Position numbers and translations under genes: made by a program. Shown one piece after another: positions 8,393 through 17,387 of a DNA stretch of 64,000 nt; position 1 is the stretch's first letter, and every line of letters begins with the position of its first letter. The stretch is from Burkholderiales bacterium (GTDB taxonomy: Bacteria; Pseudomonadota; Gammaproteobacteria; Burkholderiales; Nitrosomonadaceae), in contig JACKLV010000015.1 of the NCBI GenBank assembly GCA_024235755.1, forward strand, positions 24,820 through 88,819, in the 5' to 3' direction. The notes under the pieces were generated by a model. It did no database searches and had not been told where the DNA came from. It was given only the letters and a program-made list of their open reading frames with translations.

Positions 8393-8788
8393 ATGAAAAA
8401 AATTTTAATAATTTTAATACTCATGCTATTGAGTTCGCCTGCATGGGCGGAGTGGACCGAAATTGGAGAAGATGAGAATGAGGGCGCTTATATTGTTTAC
8501 GCTGATTTGACCTCCGTTCAAAGCGCGGGCGGTAGGGTTAAGATGTGGGTTTTGTACGATTATAAAAGTGAACAAAAAGCTTCTGGTACCAATTTTTTGT
8601 CTAAGAAAATACGTCGAGATTATAATTGCAGAGAAGCGGGCATAAGAACGCTTGCTTTCTCTTTATTCAGTTGGAATATGGAGAAAGGAGAATTGCTGCG
8701 CTCATACAATCAGCCTCAACAATGGGAACGAGTACCGCCCGGTAGTATGAAGGAGATTGAATGGAAAGTGGCCTGCGATGAGTCCTGA
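8393..8788 (+). CDS. Small exported protein, surface-adhesin protein E-like
   Basis: The start is taken at ATG 8393 (MKKILIILILMLLSSPAWAE), which gives a clean signal peptide cut after AWA. A TTG six codons upstream would spoil it. The mature part, about 110 residues, starts WTEIGEDENEGAYIVYADL and has 'VKMWVLYDYK', a mid-protein Cys in 'YNCREAG' and a late Cys near the end (VACDES). This wording resembles the adhesin-E-like domain found in many beta-proteobacterial periplasmic proteins, whose role is usually unknown. It appears to be a single gene. Confidence 0.75.
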   Translation: MKKILIILILMLLSSPAWAEWTEIGEDENEGAYIVYADLTSVQSAGGRVKMWVLYDYKSEQKASGTNFLSKKIRRDYNCREAGIRTLAFSLFSWNMEKGELLRSYNQPQQWERVPPGSMKEIEWKVACDES

Positions 8789-8996
8789 TTGTATATGGGC
8801 TGCATAAATACATAACTCTAGCGTCGCTGCTAGATACTTTCGTATTGCTAACGGGATATGCCAAATTAACCTAATATAAGTAGTACTGGGAAAATATAAC
8901 CCTGGATCATACGTGTTCCATCCAGTTAGTTTTGCTGAAGGCCGATCAACTTTGATTGTCGCAACTCCCTGCGAAACAAGAACTGAATCAAACTGA

Positions 8997-9914
8997 ATGT
9001 TAATGAGTCGACATATCAAGAGAGTTCCCGCAATCCTGACTCTGGCTGGTTTATTGCTGCTGTTGAATGGTTGCAGCATTGTGCGGCTCGGTTACGATAA
9101 CGGATCGCATCTGGCGTGGTGGTGGCTTGACGGTTATGTCGATTTCGACCGGGGGCAAACGCCGCTCGCAAAGCAGGCCATCCGCGACTGGTTTGACTGG
9201 CACCGCAGCACCCAGCTGCCGGTATATGTCACTTGGCTGTCCGATGTGCGCAACCAAATCGATGGTCCGTTGACCGAAGCACAGGTTTGCCGCTGGTCGG
9301 AAGAATTGCAGGATATTCTCATGCCTGCATTCGATCGGGCTGCGCATTTAGGAGCACCGGTCGCATTAAGTCTCGGCGAAGCGCAGTGGAAGTATTTGGA
9401 AAAGCGTTACGTAAAAAGCAACGACAAGCTGCGCCGCAAATATTTACAGCCCGATCCCGATGACCGGTTGGCTGCCGCTGTAAAACGGACGATCAGGCGT
9501 ATTGAGAATTTGTACGGCTCAATTGACGGAGAGCAGCGGATGTTGATTGTATCCGGTATTGAAGCGTCGCCGTTTGATCCACAAGCATGGCTGGTTGAGC
9601 GCCAGCGCAGGCAACATGTAACATTGTCTGCTTTGCGGCGGATTGTCATTGAATCTGTTTCAGTCGAAAATGCAGTAGCAGAATTGCGTCAATTGATCGA
9701 ACATACTCACCGTTCTGACGATACCAGCTACAGGGCATATCAGCAAAAACTGTCCGAGTATACCTGCGGTTTCATGGTTCGCATGCACAACAGCACCACG
9801 CCAATGCAACGTCAACATGCGTATGACAAGCTAAAAAAATGGGAGCAAGATTTGCGTGTATTGATTGATGATCGTCAAAATATGGAAAATCGTTTGCAGA
9901 TCGTTGCAGAATGA
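8997..9914 (+). CDS. DUF6279-type lipoprotein
   Basis: The 305-residue product has a lipobox, LLLLLNGC, at about residues 20-27, so it should be lipid-modified and membrane-anchored. The first mature residues SIVRLGYDNGSHLAWWWLDG, and the 'R-x-x-Y' and 'W-x-x-W' spacing, match the DUF6279 lipoproteins. The rest is alpha-helical and rich in Arg and Gln. Two in-frame ATGs (8997 and 9003) are possible starts and neither has a strong ribosome binding site. Nothing is known of the family's function. It is flanked by unrelated single genes. Confidence 0.8.
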   Translation: MLMSRHIKRVPAILTLAGLLLLLNGCSIVRLGYDNGSHLAWWWLDGYVDFDRGQTPLAKQAIRDWFDWHRSTQLPVYVTWLSDVRNQIDGPLTEAQVCRWSEELQDILMPAFDRAAHLGAPVALSLGEAQWKYLEKRYVKSNDKLRRKYLQPDPDDRLAAAVKRTIRRIENLYGSIDGEQRMLIVSGIEASPFDPQAWLVERQRRQHVTLSALRRIVIESVSVENAVAELRQLIEHTHRSDDTSYRAYQQKLSEYTCGFMVRMHNSTTPMQRQHAYDKLKKWEQDLRVLIDDRQNMENRLQIVAE

Positions 9915-10048
9915 TAGCGTGACAATATTTTGTGATCATATGATTATTCCAAAATCAGCTTTTTATATGGACTTTTGCGGTCTGCTTGCAATGAAAATAT
10001 GTACTGTTTTATTTAAGTTACGCTGTTCGATAATTAAGAGAAATCATC

Positions 10049-10438
10049 ATGCAACATAACCCAGGCTTTTTAAAATTGGTAGATGACGCAAAACAAAGGA
10101 TACGGGAATGTGCCGTGGCTGATGTGCTGGATCGTGTGGAAAGAAAAGAGGCGTTTTATTTTATTGATGTACGCGAAGACCATGAATACCAGGCCGATCA
10201 TGCTGCGGGTGCCCATCATTTGGGAAAAGGCATTATCGAACGTGATATTGAAGCACTGATACCTGACAGGCAAGCGTCAATTATATTATATTGTGGTGGC
10301 GGGTATCGTTCAGCTTTGGCGGCTGATGCGTTGCAGCAAATGGGCTATACCGATGTGTTATCAATGGAAGGCGGCATTCGGGCTTGGCGCGAAGCAGGAT
10401 ATCCGCTTGAATGTGGTTGGGGCAACGAGAAAATTTAA
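10049..10438 (+). CDS. Rhodanese-like domain protein
   Basis: This is a 129-residue single rhodanese domain. 'FIDVREDHEYQADHAAGA' is the first conserved block. 'IILYCGGGYRSALAADALQ' holds the active-site Cys, and 'GGIRAWREAGYPLE' is the C-terminal signature. The enzyme would carry a persulfide on that Cys and transfer sulfane sulfur. The substrate is unknown. It has no signal peptide, so it is cytoplasmic. A short hairpin with T run follows at 10473-10489. Confidence 0.9.
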   Translation: MQHNPGFLKLVDDAKQRIRECAVADVLDRVERKEAFYFIDVREDHEYQADHAAGAHHLGKGIIERDIEALIPDRQASIILYCGGGYRSALAADALQQMGYTDVLSMEGGIRAWREAGYPLECGWGNEKI

Positions 10439-10472
10439 TAAAACAAGTGCCTGTTTTTGACAATATGGCGAC

Positions 10473-10489
10473 AAAGCCGGGCTTTTTTT
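10473..10489 (+). terminator. Short terminator-like hairpin after the rhodanese gene
   Basis: AAAGC and GCTTT pair around a CGG loop, followed by a run of T. The stem has only 5 bp, so this is a weak call based on its position 35 bases after the stop codon. Confidence 0.4.
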
Positions 10490-10515
10490 AAAGTCTGTTA
10501 GCTGTAAGCGCATGA

Positions 10516-10956
10516 TTACTTTGCCTGTTCTTTCAACCGTTCGCCTTCAATTTCCAGTATTTTTCTTTCTTTTTCCAATTCAGCAATAGCGCTTCTGAGT
10601 TCTTCTTTGTCCATAGAACCCGGGTCAGCATCGATTAGTTGTTGAAGATCCTGATTTTTCTGGTCCCATTCGTGTTTTCTTTGATTCCAGCTTTCGATCT
10701 CTTGAAATAACTCACCTCCTTGTTCTTTGAGCTTGCCAAGGAAATGACTGATATTATCAAGCGCCTCGTCATATTTGCCATCCTGATATTTTTCATATTC
10801 TGATTTCAGAAGATCGGCCCCGGCTCCGACAACTTCGGCCCCCTTGCTGAATATTTCCTGCGCTTGTTTCTTTTCTTCTGCTGTGCCAAAGAAATAGTTG
10901 TAGCTTAACAGGGCAATAACGAGAAAAAACGCCGTTGTGAAAATGAATCGGATCAT
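10516..10956 (-). CDS. Membrane-anchored coiled-coil protein, unknown function
   Basis: The 146-residue product starts with one membrane segment (IRFIFTTAFFLVIALLSYNYF, residues 2-22). The remainder is a charged helical region, with 'EIESWNQRKHEWDQKNQDL' and 'AIAELEKERKILEIEGERLK' giving clear coiled-coil heptads. The likely topology is one inner-membrane helix with a periplasmic or cytoplasmic coiled coil. I do not recognise a named family. It lies downstream of the DoxX gene on the same strand with a gap of about 110 bases. Confidence 0.7.
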   Translation of the reverse strand: MIRFIFTTAFFLVIALLSYNYFFGTAEEKKQAQEIFSKGAEVVGAGADLLKSEYEKYQDGKYDEALDNISHFLGKLKEQGGELFQEIESWNQRKHEWDQKNQDLQQLIDADPGSMDKEELRSAIAELEKERKILEIEGERLKEQAK

Positions 10957-11065
10957 GGTTGTGACGTATCGGGTGATGTTTTTGTCGGCAATCTGTATAA
11001 CGTTTTAGACATTATTACATAGTGTGCAAGGATAAAAATGTTTTTATAATAAATATATCGACTGC

Positions 11066-11470
11066 TTAATCCGGTTTCACTGCGATTCTGCCGCTGCCTA
11101 GAAAGAAGACCGCAAGCCCAGTGAGTAGAAAAAATAGTTGTAGTTCCAGCGTCAGTCCGCCGTGATCGGTTAACGAAAATAATTGATTGCGATGTGCGAG
11201 TACGATTGCAAAGATCATATTGCCAAAAATTAGCAAGCCACCCCATCGCGCAAATACACCGAAAATAACCATCAATGGTGCAACGATCTCGCCTAGATAA
11301 ACTCCGTACGCGAGAACCTGTGGCAAATCAATACCGGTAAGCTGTTTGCTGATAAAATCGAGCGAACTCGGATTGAATAGCTTATGAATGCCATGAAACA
11401 ACATCAATGCGCCGACAGTCAAGCGCAACAACAATTTACCCAGTGCGTCACTTTGAAATGGAAGGTTCAA
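11066..11470 (-). CDS. DoxX family membrane protein
   Basis: These 134 residues show the DoxX pattern: 'LGKLLLRLTVGALMLFHGIHKL' at the start, 'LAYGVYLGEIVAPLMVIFGVFARWGGLLI' in the middle, and four membrane helices in all. The start is a TTG at 11470, supported by GGAG 8 bases upstream. No ATG gives a better fit. DoxX proteins are small quinone-associated or thiosulfate-related membrane subunits, or orphans of unknown function as here. No partner gene (DoxD, sulfur oxidation) is nearby. Confidence 0.85.
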   Translation of the reverse strand: MNLPFQSDALGKLLLRLTVGALMLFHGIHKLFNPSSLDFISKQLTGIDLPQVLAYGVYLGEIVAPLMVIFGVFARWGGLLIFGNMIFAIVLAHRNQLFSLTDHGGLTLELQLFFLLTGLAVFFLGSGRIAVKPD

Positions 11471-11748
11471 TGCGGTTTCTCCTTGCTACATTATCGAAAG
11501 TCGAAAATATAGCATTAAAGCCGGAGTGAAAAACAAAAATATCCAGCAATTTCAGTTGTACGGCGGATTGTTGAAGATTTGGCGTGAGCGCACGTGCTTG
11601 GCGAGTAACAGAAGGTTTTTGAGTATGTGTCTTCGAGTCGATTAATGCGCGCAACTGTCGGGTTAAACCGGAGAGTCGCCGGAGCGAGTGTTTACTCAAT
11701 GAATAAACGCGGTGATCGCGGCTGGTAGTCAGTAGAATATCTGAGCGA

Positions 11749-12588
11749 TTACATGAACAGGTCAAACAGCATTTTTCCGGCCAGGCTGTATAGTAGTACA
11801 ATGAAAAGTTTTGTTAACGTGTGTGTTTGTGCGGAATGCGTGGTTTTTGCGCCAAGGGGTGCTGTGAGCATGCTGGCCAGTATCAGCCAACCCAGGGCGG
11901 GCAGGTAGACATAACCCAGGCTGCTGGGGGGCAATTGCTGTGCTTGTGCCAGACCGTTTGCAATGTATCCGATTGTTCCCGCCAGTGCGATTGGAAATCC
12001 TATGGCGGCAGCCGTGCCGATTGCGTGCTGAAGTCTGATATTGCACAGGGTTAGAAAGGGAACCGTCAGAATCCCGCCACCGATGGCGATCAGGCTGGAT
12101 ACAGCGCCAATGACGCCGCCGGCGGTCAGAAAGCTGGCTTTTTTGGGAAATGTCTGATAACTCTGGTTGAAGTCTGAATTTGTTTTTTTGTCGAACTTCG
12201 ATTTGGAAATCAGTTTCAGCAGCATGCTGGTCGCAGCATAACAGATAAACAGTGTAAAAATGATGTGCAGAATCTGGGTAGTTAGCGCACCGGCCAATAC
12301 TGTTCCGGTGAGTGTGCCGATGATGATGCCGGGAGTCATGGATTTAAAAATAGTCCAGTTAACCGCAGCATGCTTGTGATGTGTGTATAAGCTGGCGGCG
12401 GAGGTAAAGATAATGGTCGCCATGGCGGTTCCTAGTGCGAGATGCAGAATCCGGTCAGGAGGAAAGTCCTGTGCTGTAAACATGAAGGTAAGTGCCGGTA
12501 CGATAATCAATCCACCGCCGATGCCCAGCAGTCCGGCAAAAAATCCGACAACGGCGCCGAGAAGCAGGTACATTAACCACCATTCCAT
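11749..12588 (-). CDS. Sulfite exporter TauE/SafE family permease
   Basis: The 279-residue membrane protein has two repeated halves, each beginning with the family motif: 'GAVVGFFAGLLGIGGGLIIVP' near residue 12, and 'GGVIGAVSSLIAIGGGILTVP' in the middle. About eight membrane helices are expected. Members move sulfite, sulfoacetate or other organosulfonates, or have unknown anions as substrate, so the actual substrate cannot be read here. It ends 11 bases into the gap before the EVE gene (12599) on the same strand, so the two may be co-transcribed. Confidence 0.9.
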   Translation of the reverse strand: MEWWLMYLLLGAVVGFFAGLLGIGGGLIIVPALTFMFTAQDFPPDRILHLALGTAMATIIFTSAASLYTHHKHAAVNWTIFKSMTPGIIIGTLTGTVLAGALTTQILHIIFTLFICYAATSMLLKLISKSKFDKKTNSDFNQSYQTFPKKASFLTAGGVIGAVSSLIAIGGGILTVPFLTLCNIRLQHAIGTAAAIGFPIALAGTIGYIANGLAQAQQLPPSSLGYVYLPALGWLILASMLTAPLGAKTTHSAQTHTLTKLFIVLLYSLAGKMLFDLFM

Positions 12589-12598
12589 TGTGCCGTAA

Positions 12599-13060
12599 TT
12601 ATATTTTTAAAAGTTGCAAAATAAATTTCCATTCATCCGGATCAACAGGTGTGATAGATAATCGGTTACCGGTCTGTAGTATACGCATGCGCTTAAGTTC
12701 TGGATATTGACGTAGTTCCCGGATAGTCAGCAAGCGTGTTTTTTTCTTGAGGGTGATTTCAACATTAAACCAGCGTGGATTATCCTGACTGGCTTTGGGA
12801 TCAAAGTACCTGTTTTGAGGATCAAATTGCGTGGCGTCTGGATATGCTCGCGCCGAGACTTCGGCGATGCCGGTGATACCAGGTTCGACGCAACAGGAAT
12901 GGTAAAAAAATACCGGATCGCCGATGTGCATTTGTTTCCACATAAAATTGCGCGCTTGGTAATTGCGCACACCGTCCCATGCTGTTGTCTGGTTGGGTGA
13001 AGCAGCCAGATCTTCGATGCTGAATTTGTAGGGCTCGGATTTTATCAGCCAATAGCGCAT
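12599..13060 (-). CDS. EVE domain-containing protein
   Basis: These 153 residues form one EVE domain. The start MRYWLIKSEPYKFSIEDL, 'TAWDGVRNYQARNFM', 'GDPVFFYHSC', 'GITGIAEVS' and the C-terminal 'RILQTGNRLSITPV' are the family hallmarks (thymocyte nuclear protein 1 group). EVE domains are PUA-like folds that bind modified nucleotides in DNA or RNA. The bacterial free-standing form is common and its exact ligand is not settled. It lies 10 bases upstream of the TauE/SafE gene. Confidence 0.9.
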   Translation of the reverse strand: MRYWLIKSEPYKFSIEDLAASPNQTTAWDGVRNYQARNFMWKQMHIGDPVFFYHSCCVEPGITGIAEVSARAYPDATQFDPQNRYFDPKASQDNPRWFNVEITLKKKTRLLTIRELRQYPELKRMRILQTGNRLSITPVDPDEWKFILQLLKI

Positions 13061-13378
13061 TTGAATTTTATGTACGTTAAGTGAATAATTCTAGAATGGA
13101 AAATGCATAGCGCTTATACAAAGATACAAAGCGATTGTTGGAATGTTCAACAGGCTTAAAATGCTCATTTATTATACATAAACTCTGTTTTCACTGGTTC
13201 TTGCCTTGGTTCAATGACTACGGAATCGCAATTCAATAGTATGTGAACAACAAAATAAAATGAAAAACTGCGTGAAAAAGAAATTTAAATTGTTTGTTCG
13301 TTTTTTATAATAGTGTCCAAATAGCTTTTAAACTAACAAAAATTGAGTAACTGACTGATAATGGATGGATGAAATTAT
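13061..13378. other. Divergent intergenic region before the S49 peptidase
   Basis: No gene was seen. The sequence is AT-rich and contains a TATAAT at 13306-13311, but no good -35 at the right distance, so a promoter for the peptidase gene is only suspected. No 6S RNA or other RNA gene was recognised. Confidence 0.4.
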
Positions 13379-14329
13379 ATGAATGATGATGAAAAAAAAT
13401 CTGTAAACCCCGGATGGGAAAGACAGTTGATCGAGGGGCTTGCTTTTGCAGCATTGCGTGAACAAAAGCGAAATCGTGTTTGGGGTATTTTTTTCAAGTC
13501 GCTTACCTTTGTATATCTTTTTTTACTGCTTTTTGCTTTCACTGACTGGTTTGGTGATTCGACTGTGCGGATTTCAGATAAACATACCGCTCTGGTTGAA
13601 CTTGACGGTATGATTATGCCCGATACGATCAATAACGCGGATAATATTAATGCGAGTTTGAGATCTGCCTTTAAAGATAAAGGCACACAAGGTGTGATTT
13701 TGCGAATCAACAGCCCTGGGGGCAGCCCCGTTCAGGCTGGTTACGTCAACGACGAAATACGTCGTTTGCGTACAGAGTATCCGGACATCCCGTTGTATGC
13801 AGTCATTGGCGATATATGTGCTTCAGGTGGATATTACATCGCGTCTGCGGCTGATAAGATTTTTGTCGATAAGGCTAGCCTTGTCGGTTCAATCGGTGTA
13901 TTGATGGATGGTTTCGGCTTTGCCGGCACTTTGGAGAAGCTGGGGATAGAGCGTCGATTACTGACTGCGGGCGAGCATAAAGGTTTTCTGGATCCTTTTA
14001 CGCCCATGGATCCGAAGCAGCGTGAACACGCAATCGGTTTATTGAAAGAAATACATAAACAGTTTAAACATGTTGTTCAGGTAGGCAGGGGCGATCGCTT
14101 AAAAGATATGCCGGAGATATTCAGCGGCGTGATATGGACCGGCCAGAAAAGTATCGAACTTGGTCTGGCCGATGCCATGGGCAGTGCCGAATATGTTGCG
14201 CGTGAAGTGATTAAAGCCGAAGATATTGTCAACTATTCAACGCGGGAAAGCCTGATTGATCTTTTCGCCAAGCGTGTCAGTACAGTAATGTTGGGGATAT
14301 TGACCAATAACAGTTGGGGAATTAAATAA
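13379..14329 (+). CDS. sppA: Signal peptide peptidase SppA-type, S49 family, membrane-anchored
   Basis: The 316-residue product has one N-terminal membrane helix (about residues 37-57, FFKSLTFVYLFLLLFAFTDW). The S49 domain follows, with 'INSPGGSPVQAG', the nucleophile Ser in 'GDICASGGYYIASAAD', and a general-base Lys expected in 'LLTAGEHKGFLDPF'. This is the short single-domain form (about 310 residues) seen in most beta-proteobacteria, not the double-length E. coli protein. It degrades cleaved signal peptides in the inner membrane. GGAT-type ribosome binding is weak upstream of the ATG. Confidence 0.92.
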   Translation: MNDDEKKSVNPGWERQLIEGLAFAALREQKRNRVWGIFFKSLTFVYLFLLLFAFTDWFGDSTVRISDKHTALVELDGMIMPDTINNADNINASLRSAFKDKGTQGVILRINSPGGSPVQAGYVNDEIRRLRTEYPDIPLYAVIGDICASGGYYIASAADKIFVDKASLVGSIGVLMDGFGFAGTLEKLGIERRLLTAGEHKGFLDPFTPMDPKQREHAIGLLKEIHKQFKHVVQVGRGDRLKDMPEIFSGVIWTGQKSIELGLADAMGSAEYVAREVIKAEDIVNYSTRESLIDLFAKRVSTVMLGILTNNSWGIK

Positions 14330-14770
14330 GCAATTCGGGAAAAGCATGCTTATGATAAAACAGCGTGTATATCTCGCATCGATTGAAGCACAATCTTCAT
14401 GGCCCGTTGGAAACCATTTTTGTGACGTTGGTATGGAAAAAAACAGACAAAAACGCGAAGTCAGTACATCAGAAAATGGTATTAGAACCCGTTCGCTATG
14501 GTACTACAGCGGCAGGCTTTTCAGTATTTCATTCAAGACGTGTCGGTCTAATCTGCCCAGTACCTCTTGCAACTATTACCGCAATTAATACTGTATTTTG
14601 TTCAAAAAGATAAGGGATGTTAACAATTCACTAGTTGTTAACATCTCCTCAATATCTATTCGTGTAGTTTGATCATCCAAGTAGGTATTTAAGTTCTTTG
14701 GCATGTTGTTAAATTCTGCTAATTTCGCTAATAAACTGTACTTCTAGGCAATAAAATGCAATAATTCTTC
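14330..14770. other. Unassigned region between sppA and aroQ
   Basis: No gene is supported. Two overlapping frames of about 80 codons lie at 14346-14613 in different frames. They lack a ribosome binding site and match no family I know, so they may be remnants of a lost gene. A perfect 11-bp inverted repeat is listed separately at 14616-14645. The 120 bases before aroQ are AT-rich and probably hold its promoter. Confidence 0.4.
14616..14645. repeat. Perfect inverted repeat GATGTTAACAA / TTGTTAACATC
   Basis: Eleven bases pair exactly around an 8-base loop. There is no T run on the plus strand, so it is not a classical intrinsic terminator. It could be an operator for aroQ or the 3' end of the sppA transcript. 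Confidence 0.5.
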
Positions 14771-15229
14771 ATGAGTGAGGGAAATGTAGGTGTACAAAAG
14801 ATTCTGGTTATTCATGGGCCGAATTTGAATCTTCTCGGAATGCGCGAACCGGAGATTTATGGTAGTGAAACGCTGCAGGATATTAACAGGAATTTAACCA
14901 GAATTGCGGAAAAGGCAGCGGTCGAAATTGTTTTTTTCCAAAGCAATGCGGAATCTGCGTTAATTGAAAGAATTCAGCAGACTATGACCGATAGCACTGA
15001 CTTTATTGTCATCAACCCTGCAGCTTATACGCATACCAGCGTTGCACTGCGTGATGCATTGGCTGCGGTGCGTTTGCCTTTCATAGAGATCCACCTGTCC
15101 AATGTATTTTCTCGTGAAACTTTTCGCCACCATTCTTATTTCTCAGACATCGCTATAGGTGTAATCAGCGGTCTGGGCTCAAAAGGCTATGAATTGGCAT
15201 TGGAATATGCCTTGACGGTTCGTCGATAA
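14771..15229 (+). CDS. aroQ: 3-dehydroquinate dehydratase, type II
   Basis: These 152 residues contain the type II markers: 'ILVIHGPNLNLLGMREPEIYG' with the catalytic Tyr loop, 'INPAAYTHTSVALRDAL', 'FIEIHLSNVFSRETFRHHS' and 'VISGLGSKGYELAL'. The enzyme removes water from 3-dehydroquinate in the shikimate pathway and forms a dodecamer. The ATG at 14771 adds about 8 extra residues to the usual start and has no clear ribosome binding site, but no other in-frame start exists. It precedes accB and accC, the usual order in this bacterial group. Confidence 0.95.
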   Translation: MSEGNVGVQKILVIHGPNLNLLGMREPEIYGSETLQDINRNLTRIAEKAAVEIVFFQSNAESALIERIQQTMTDSTDFIVINPAAYTHTSVALRDALAAVRLPFIEIHLSNVFSRETFRHHSYFSDIAIGVISGLGSKGYELALEYALTVRR

Positions 15230-15410
15230 AAACGCGGTGCACGGTTTATTGATTTAAAACTTTTGCTGAGCGGGCTGCAATTTGATTTTGATAAGGTTGT
15301 AAGCGCTTAAGTCGTATGGTTGAAGGCTGTTTGTTAGTCATTGGGTGTACATGTTGATGTAATTTGTTTTTCAACGACCCCGGATTGTTTGGGGTGATGC
15401 AGGGGGTGTT

Positions 15411-15896
15411 ATGGATTTAAGAAAGCTAAAGAAGCTCATCGAGCTTGTTGAAGAGTCCGGTATTACTGAGTTGGAGATTACGGAAGGTGAAGAAAAAGTT
15501 CGAATCAGTAAGTCAGGCGCGCCGGCGCCAGGATATGCCTGGTTGCCACCCATGCAGCAGACTGTTGTGCCTATGCATCAGGGTCAATCGGGACAGACTG
15601 GGTTATCCAACGAAACTCATGTAACCGACACTACTGATGAGAAAAAAAATGCGCAACCCGATGGCCATGTCGTCAAGTCACCGATGGTGGGTACTTTTTA
15701 CCGCGCGCCGTCACCCGGCGCCAGTCCTTTTGTCGAAGTCGGCCAGACTGTGAGAACGGGTGACACATTGTGCATTATAGAAGCTATGAAATTGCTGAAT
15801 GAGATTGAAGCCGATAAAGATGGTGTGATCAAGTCAATCCTGGTTGAAAACGGTCAGCCGGTTGAATATGGTGAGCACTTGTTCGTCATTCAGTAA
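15411..15896 (+). CDS. accB: Acetyl-CoA carboxylase biotin carboxyl carrier protein
   Basis: The 161-residue product has an N-terminal helix (MDLRKLKKLIELVEESGITELEI), a Pro/Gln-rich linker, and a C-terminal biotinyl domain whose 'IIEAMKLLNEIEAD' holds the Lys that receives biotin. It carries the carboxyl group between AccC and the AccAD carboxyltransferase in malonyl-CoA synthesis. GGGGG stands 5 bases before the ATG. accC follows 71 bases later, so the pair forms the usual accBC operon. Confidence 0.97.
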   Translation: MDLRKLKKLIELVEESGITELEITEGEEKVRISKSGAPAPGYAWLPPMQQTVVPMHQGQSGQTGLSNETHVTDTTDEKKNAQPDGHVVKSPMVGTFYRAPSPGASPFVEVGQTVRTGDTLCIIEAMKLLNEIEADKDGVIKSILVENGQPVEYGEHLFVIQ

Positions 15897-15967
15897 TGCT
15901 GAATGATGACACAGAAAATCACATATACAATGATTCAGGCGGTTATGCCAATCACTAGTGAGTAAAT

Positions 15968-17329
15968 ATGTTTGAAAAAATTCTTATCGCAAACCGTGGT
16001 GAAATAGCTCTGCGTATCCAGAGAGCCTGCCGCGCAATGGGGATAAAGACTGTAACGGTTTATTCCGAAGCAGACTCTGAAGCAAAATATGTCAAGCTGG
16101 CTGATGAATCTGTTTGTATTGGTCCGGCTCCTGTTGCGCAGAGTTATTTGAATATCCCTGCGATTATCAGTGCTGCTGAAGTGACAGATGCCGAGGCCAT
16201 TCATCCCGGTTACGGATTTCTTTCGGAAAATGCCGATTTTGCAGAACGGGTGGAAAAAAGTGGTTTTGTTTTTATTGGCCCGCGTCCTGAAACAATACGT
16301 TTGATGGGCGATAAAGTCAGTGCGAAGAACGCCATGAAAGCGGCCGGTGTACCCTGTGTACCGGGCTCCGATGGCGCATTGCCGGAAAATACTGATGCAA
16401 TCAAAAAAGTAGTAAAAGAAATTGGTTATCCGGTGATCATAAAAGCAGCTGGTGGCGGTGGTGGGCGCGGTATGCGCGTCGTACATACTGAGGCCGCGCT
16501 GCCGAACGCCGTTATTGTGACGCGTAACGAGGCACAGGCGGCTTTCGGCAATCCTGTGGTATACGCAGAAAAGTACCTGGAAAATCCGCGTCACATTGAA
16601 TTTCAGCTGTTAATCGACGAGCAGGGCAACGCCGTACATTTGGGTGAACGTGACTGTTCGTTGCAGCGCAGGCACCAGAAAATACTCGAAGAAGCGCCTG
16701 CTTCGGGTATTTCTGAAGCATTACGCAAAAAAATTGGCGAGCGTTGCGCAGAAGCCTGTCGACAAATCAAGTATCGCGGAGTTGGAACATTTGAATTTCT
16801 TTTTGAAAACAATGAATTTTATTTCATTGAAATGAATACACGACTGCAGGTTGAACATCCTGTGACAGAAGCCGTTACTGGTATTGATCTTGTGCAGGCA
16901 CAGATCAACGTGGCCGCCGGTAAAGCGTTGCCATTTAAACAGAAAGATATCGAAATTAAGGGTCATGCGATCGAATGCCGCGTCAATGCCGAGGATGCGT
17001 ATAAACTGACGCCTTCTGCGGGACGTATTACCCAGTACCATGCGCCAGGCGGTCCGGGTGTTCGCGTTGATACACATGTGTATCACAATTATATGGTGCC
17101 GCCTTATTACGATTCGATGATTGGCAAGATCATCACCTATGGCGATACGCGCGAGCAGGCGATAGCACGAATGCGCATTGCGCTCTCTGAAACGGTGGTT
17201 CAGGGGATCAAGACCAACATACCGTTGCATCTTGATTTGCTGTCAGACGCCACTTTTCTGAATGGACAGTTTTCGATTCATTACCTGGAACACAAGCTTG
17301 CTTTACATAATCAGAAAGCTGATAACTGA
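15968..17329 (+). CDS. accC: Acetyl-CoA carboxylase, biotin carboxylase subunit
   Basis: These 453 residues match the full length of AccC. Landmarks are 'FEKILIANRGEIALRI', the glycine-rich ATP loop 'IIKAAGGGGGRGMRVV', 'ERDCSLQRRHQKILEEAPA', 'FIEMNTRLQVEHPVTEAVTG' and 'GHAIECRVNAED'. The enzyme uses ATP and bicarbonate to carboxylate biotin on AccB. It is followed by prmA after a gap of 58 bases, which suggests one transcript from accB through the zinc-ribbon gene. Confidence 0.98.
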   Translation: MFEKILIANRGEIALRIQRACRAMGIKTVTVYSEADSEAKYVKLADESVCIGPAPVAQSYLNIPAIISAAEVTDAEAIHPGYGFLSENADFAERVEKSGFVFIGPRPETIRLMGDKVSAKNAMKAAGVPCVPGSDGALPENTDAIKKVVKEIGYPVIIKAAGGGGGRGMRVVHTEAALPNAVIVTRNEAQAAFGNPVVYAEKYLENPRHIEFQLLIDEQGNAVHLGERDCSLQRRHQKILEEAPASGISEALRKKIGERCAEACRQIKYRGVGTFEFLFENNEFYFIEMNTRLQVEHPVTEAVTGIDLVQAQINVAAGKALPFKQKDIEIKGHAIECRVNAEDAYKLTPSAGRITQYHAPGGPGVRVDTHVYHNYMVPPYYDSMIGKIITYGDTREQAIARMRIALSETVVQGIKTNIPLHLDLLSDATFLNGQFSIHYLEHKLALHNQKADN

Positions 17330-17387
17330 TTAAATTCACCACAATTTTTCTGCCGGTACGGCTAGATCCGCGCTACAGTTGCCGACT

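Noticed and set aside
11471..11748. Gap between DoxX and TauE/SafE genes with a long minus-strand frame (RRLSGLTRQLRALIDSKT...)
   Set aside because: The frame overlaps both flanking genes in another phase, has no start signal and matches no family. No RNA gene was recognised either.
14346..14613. Two overlapping ORFs of about 80 codons
   Set aside because: No ribosome binding site, no recognised family, and they overlap in different frames.
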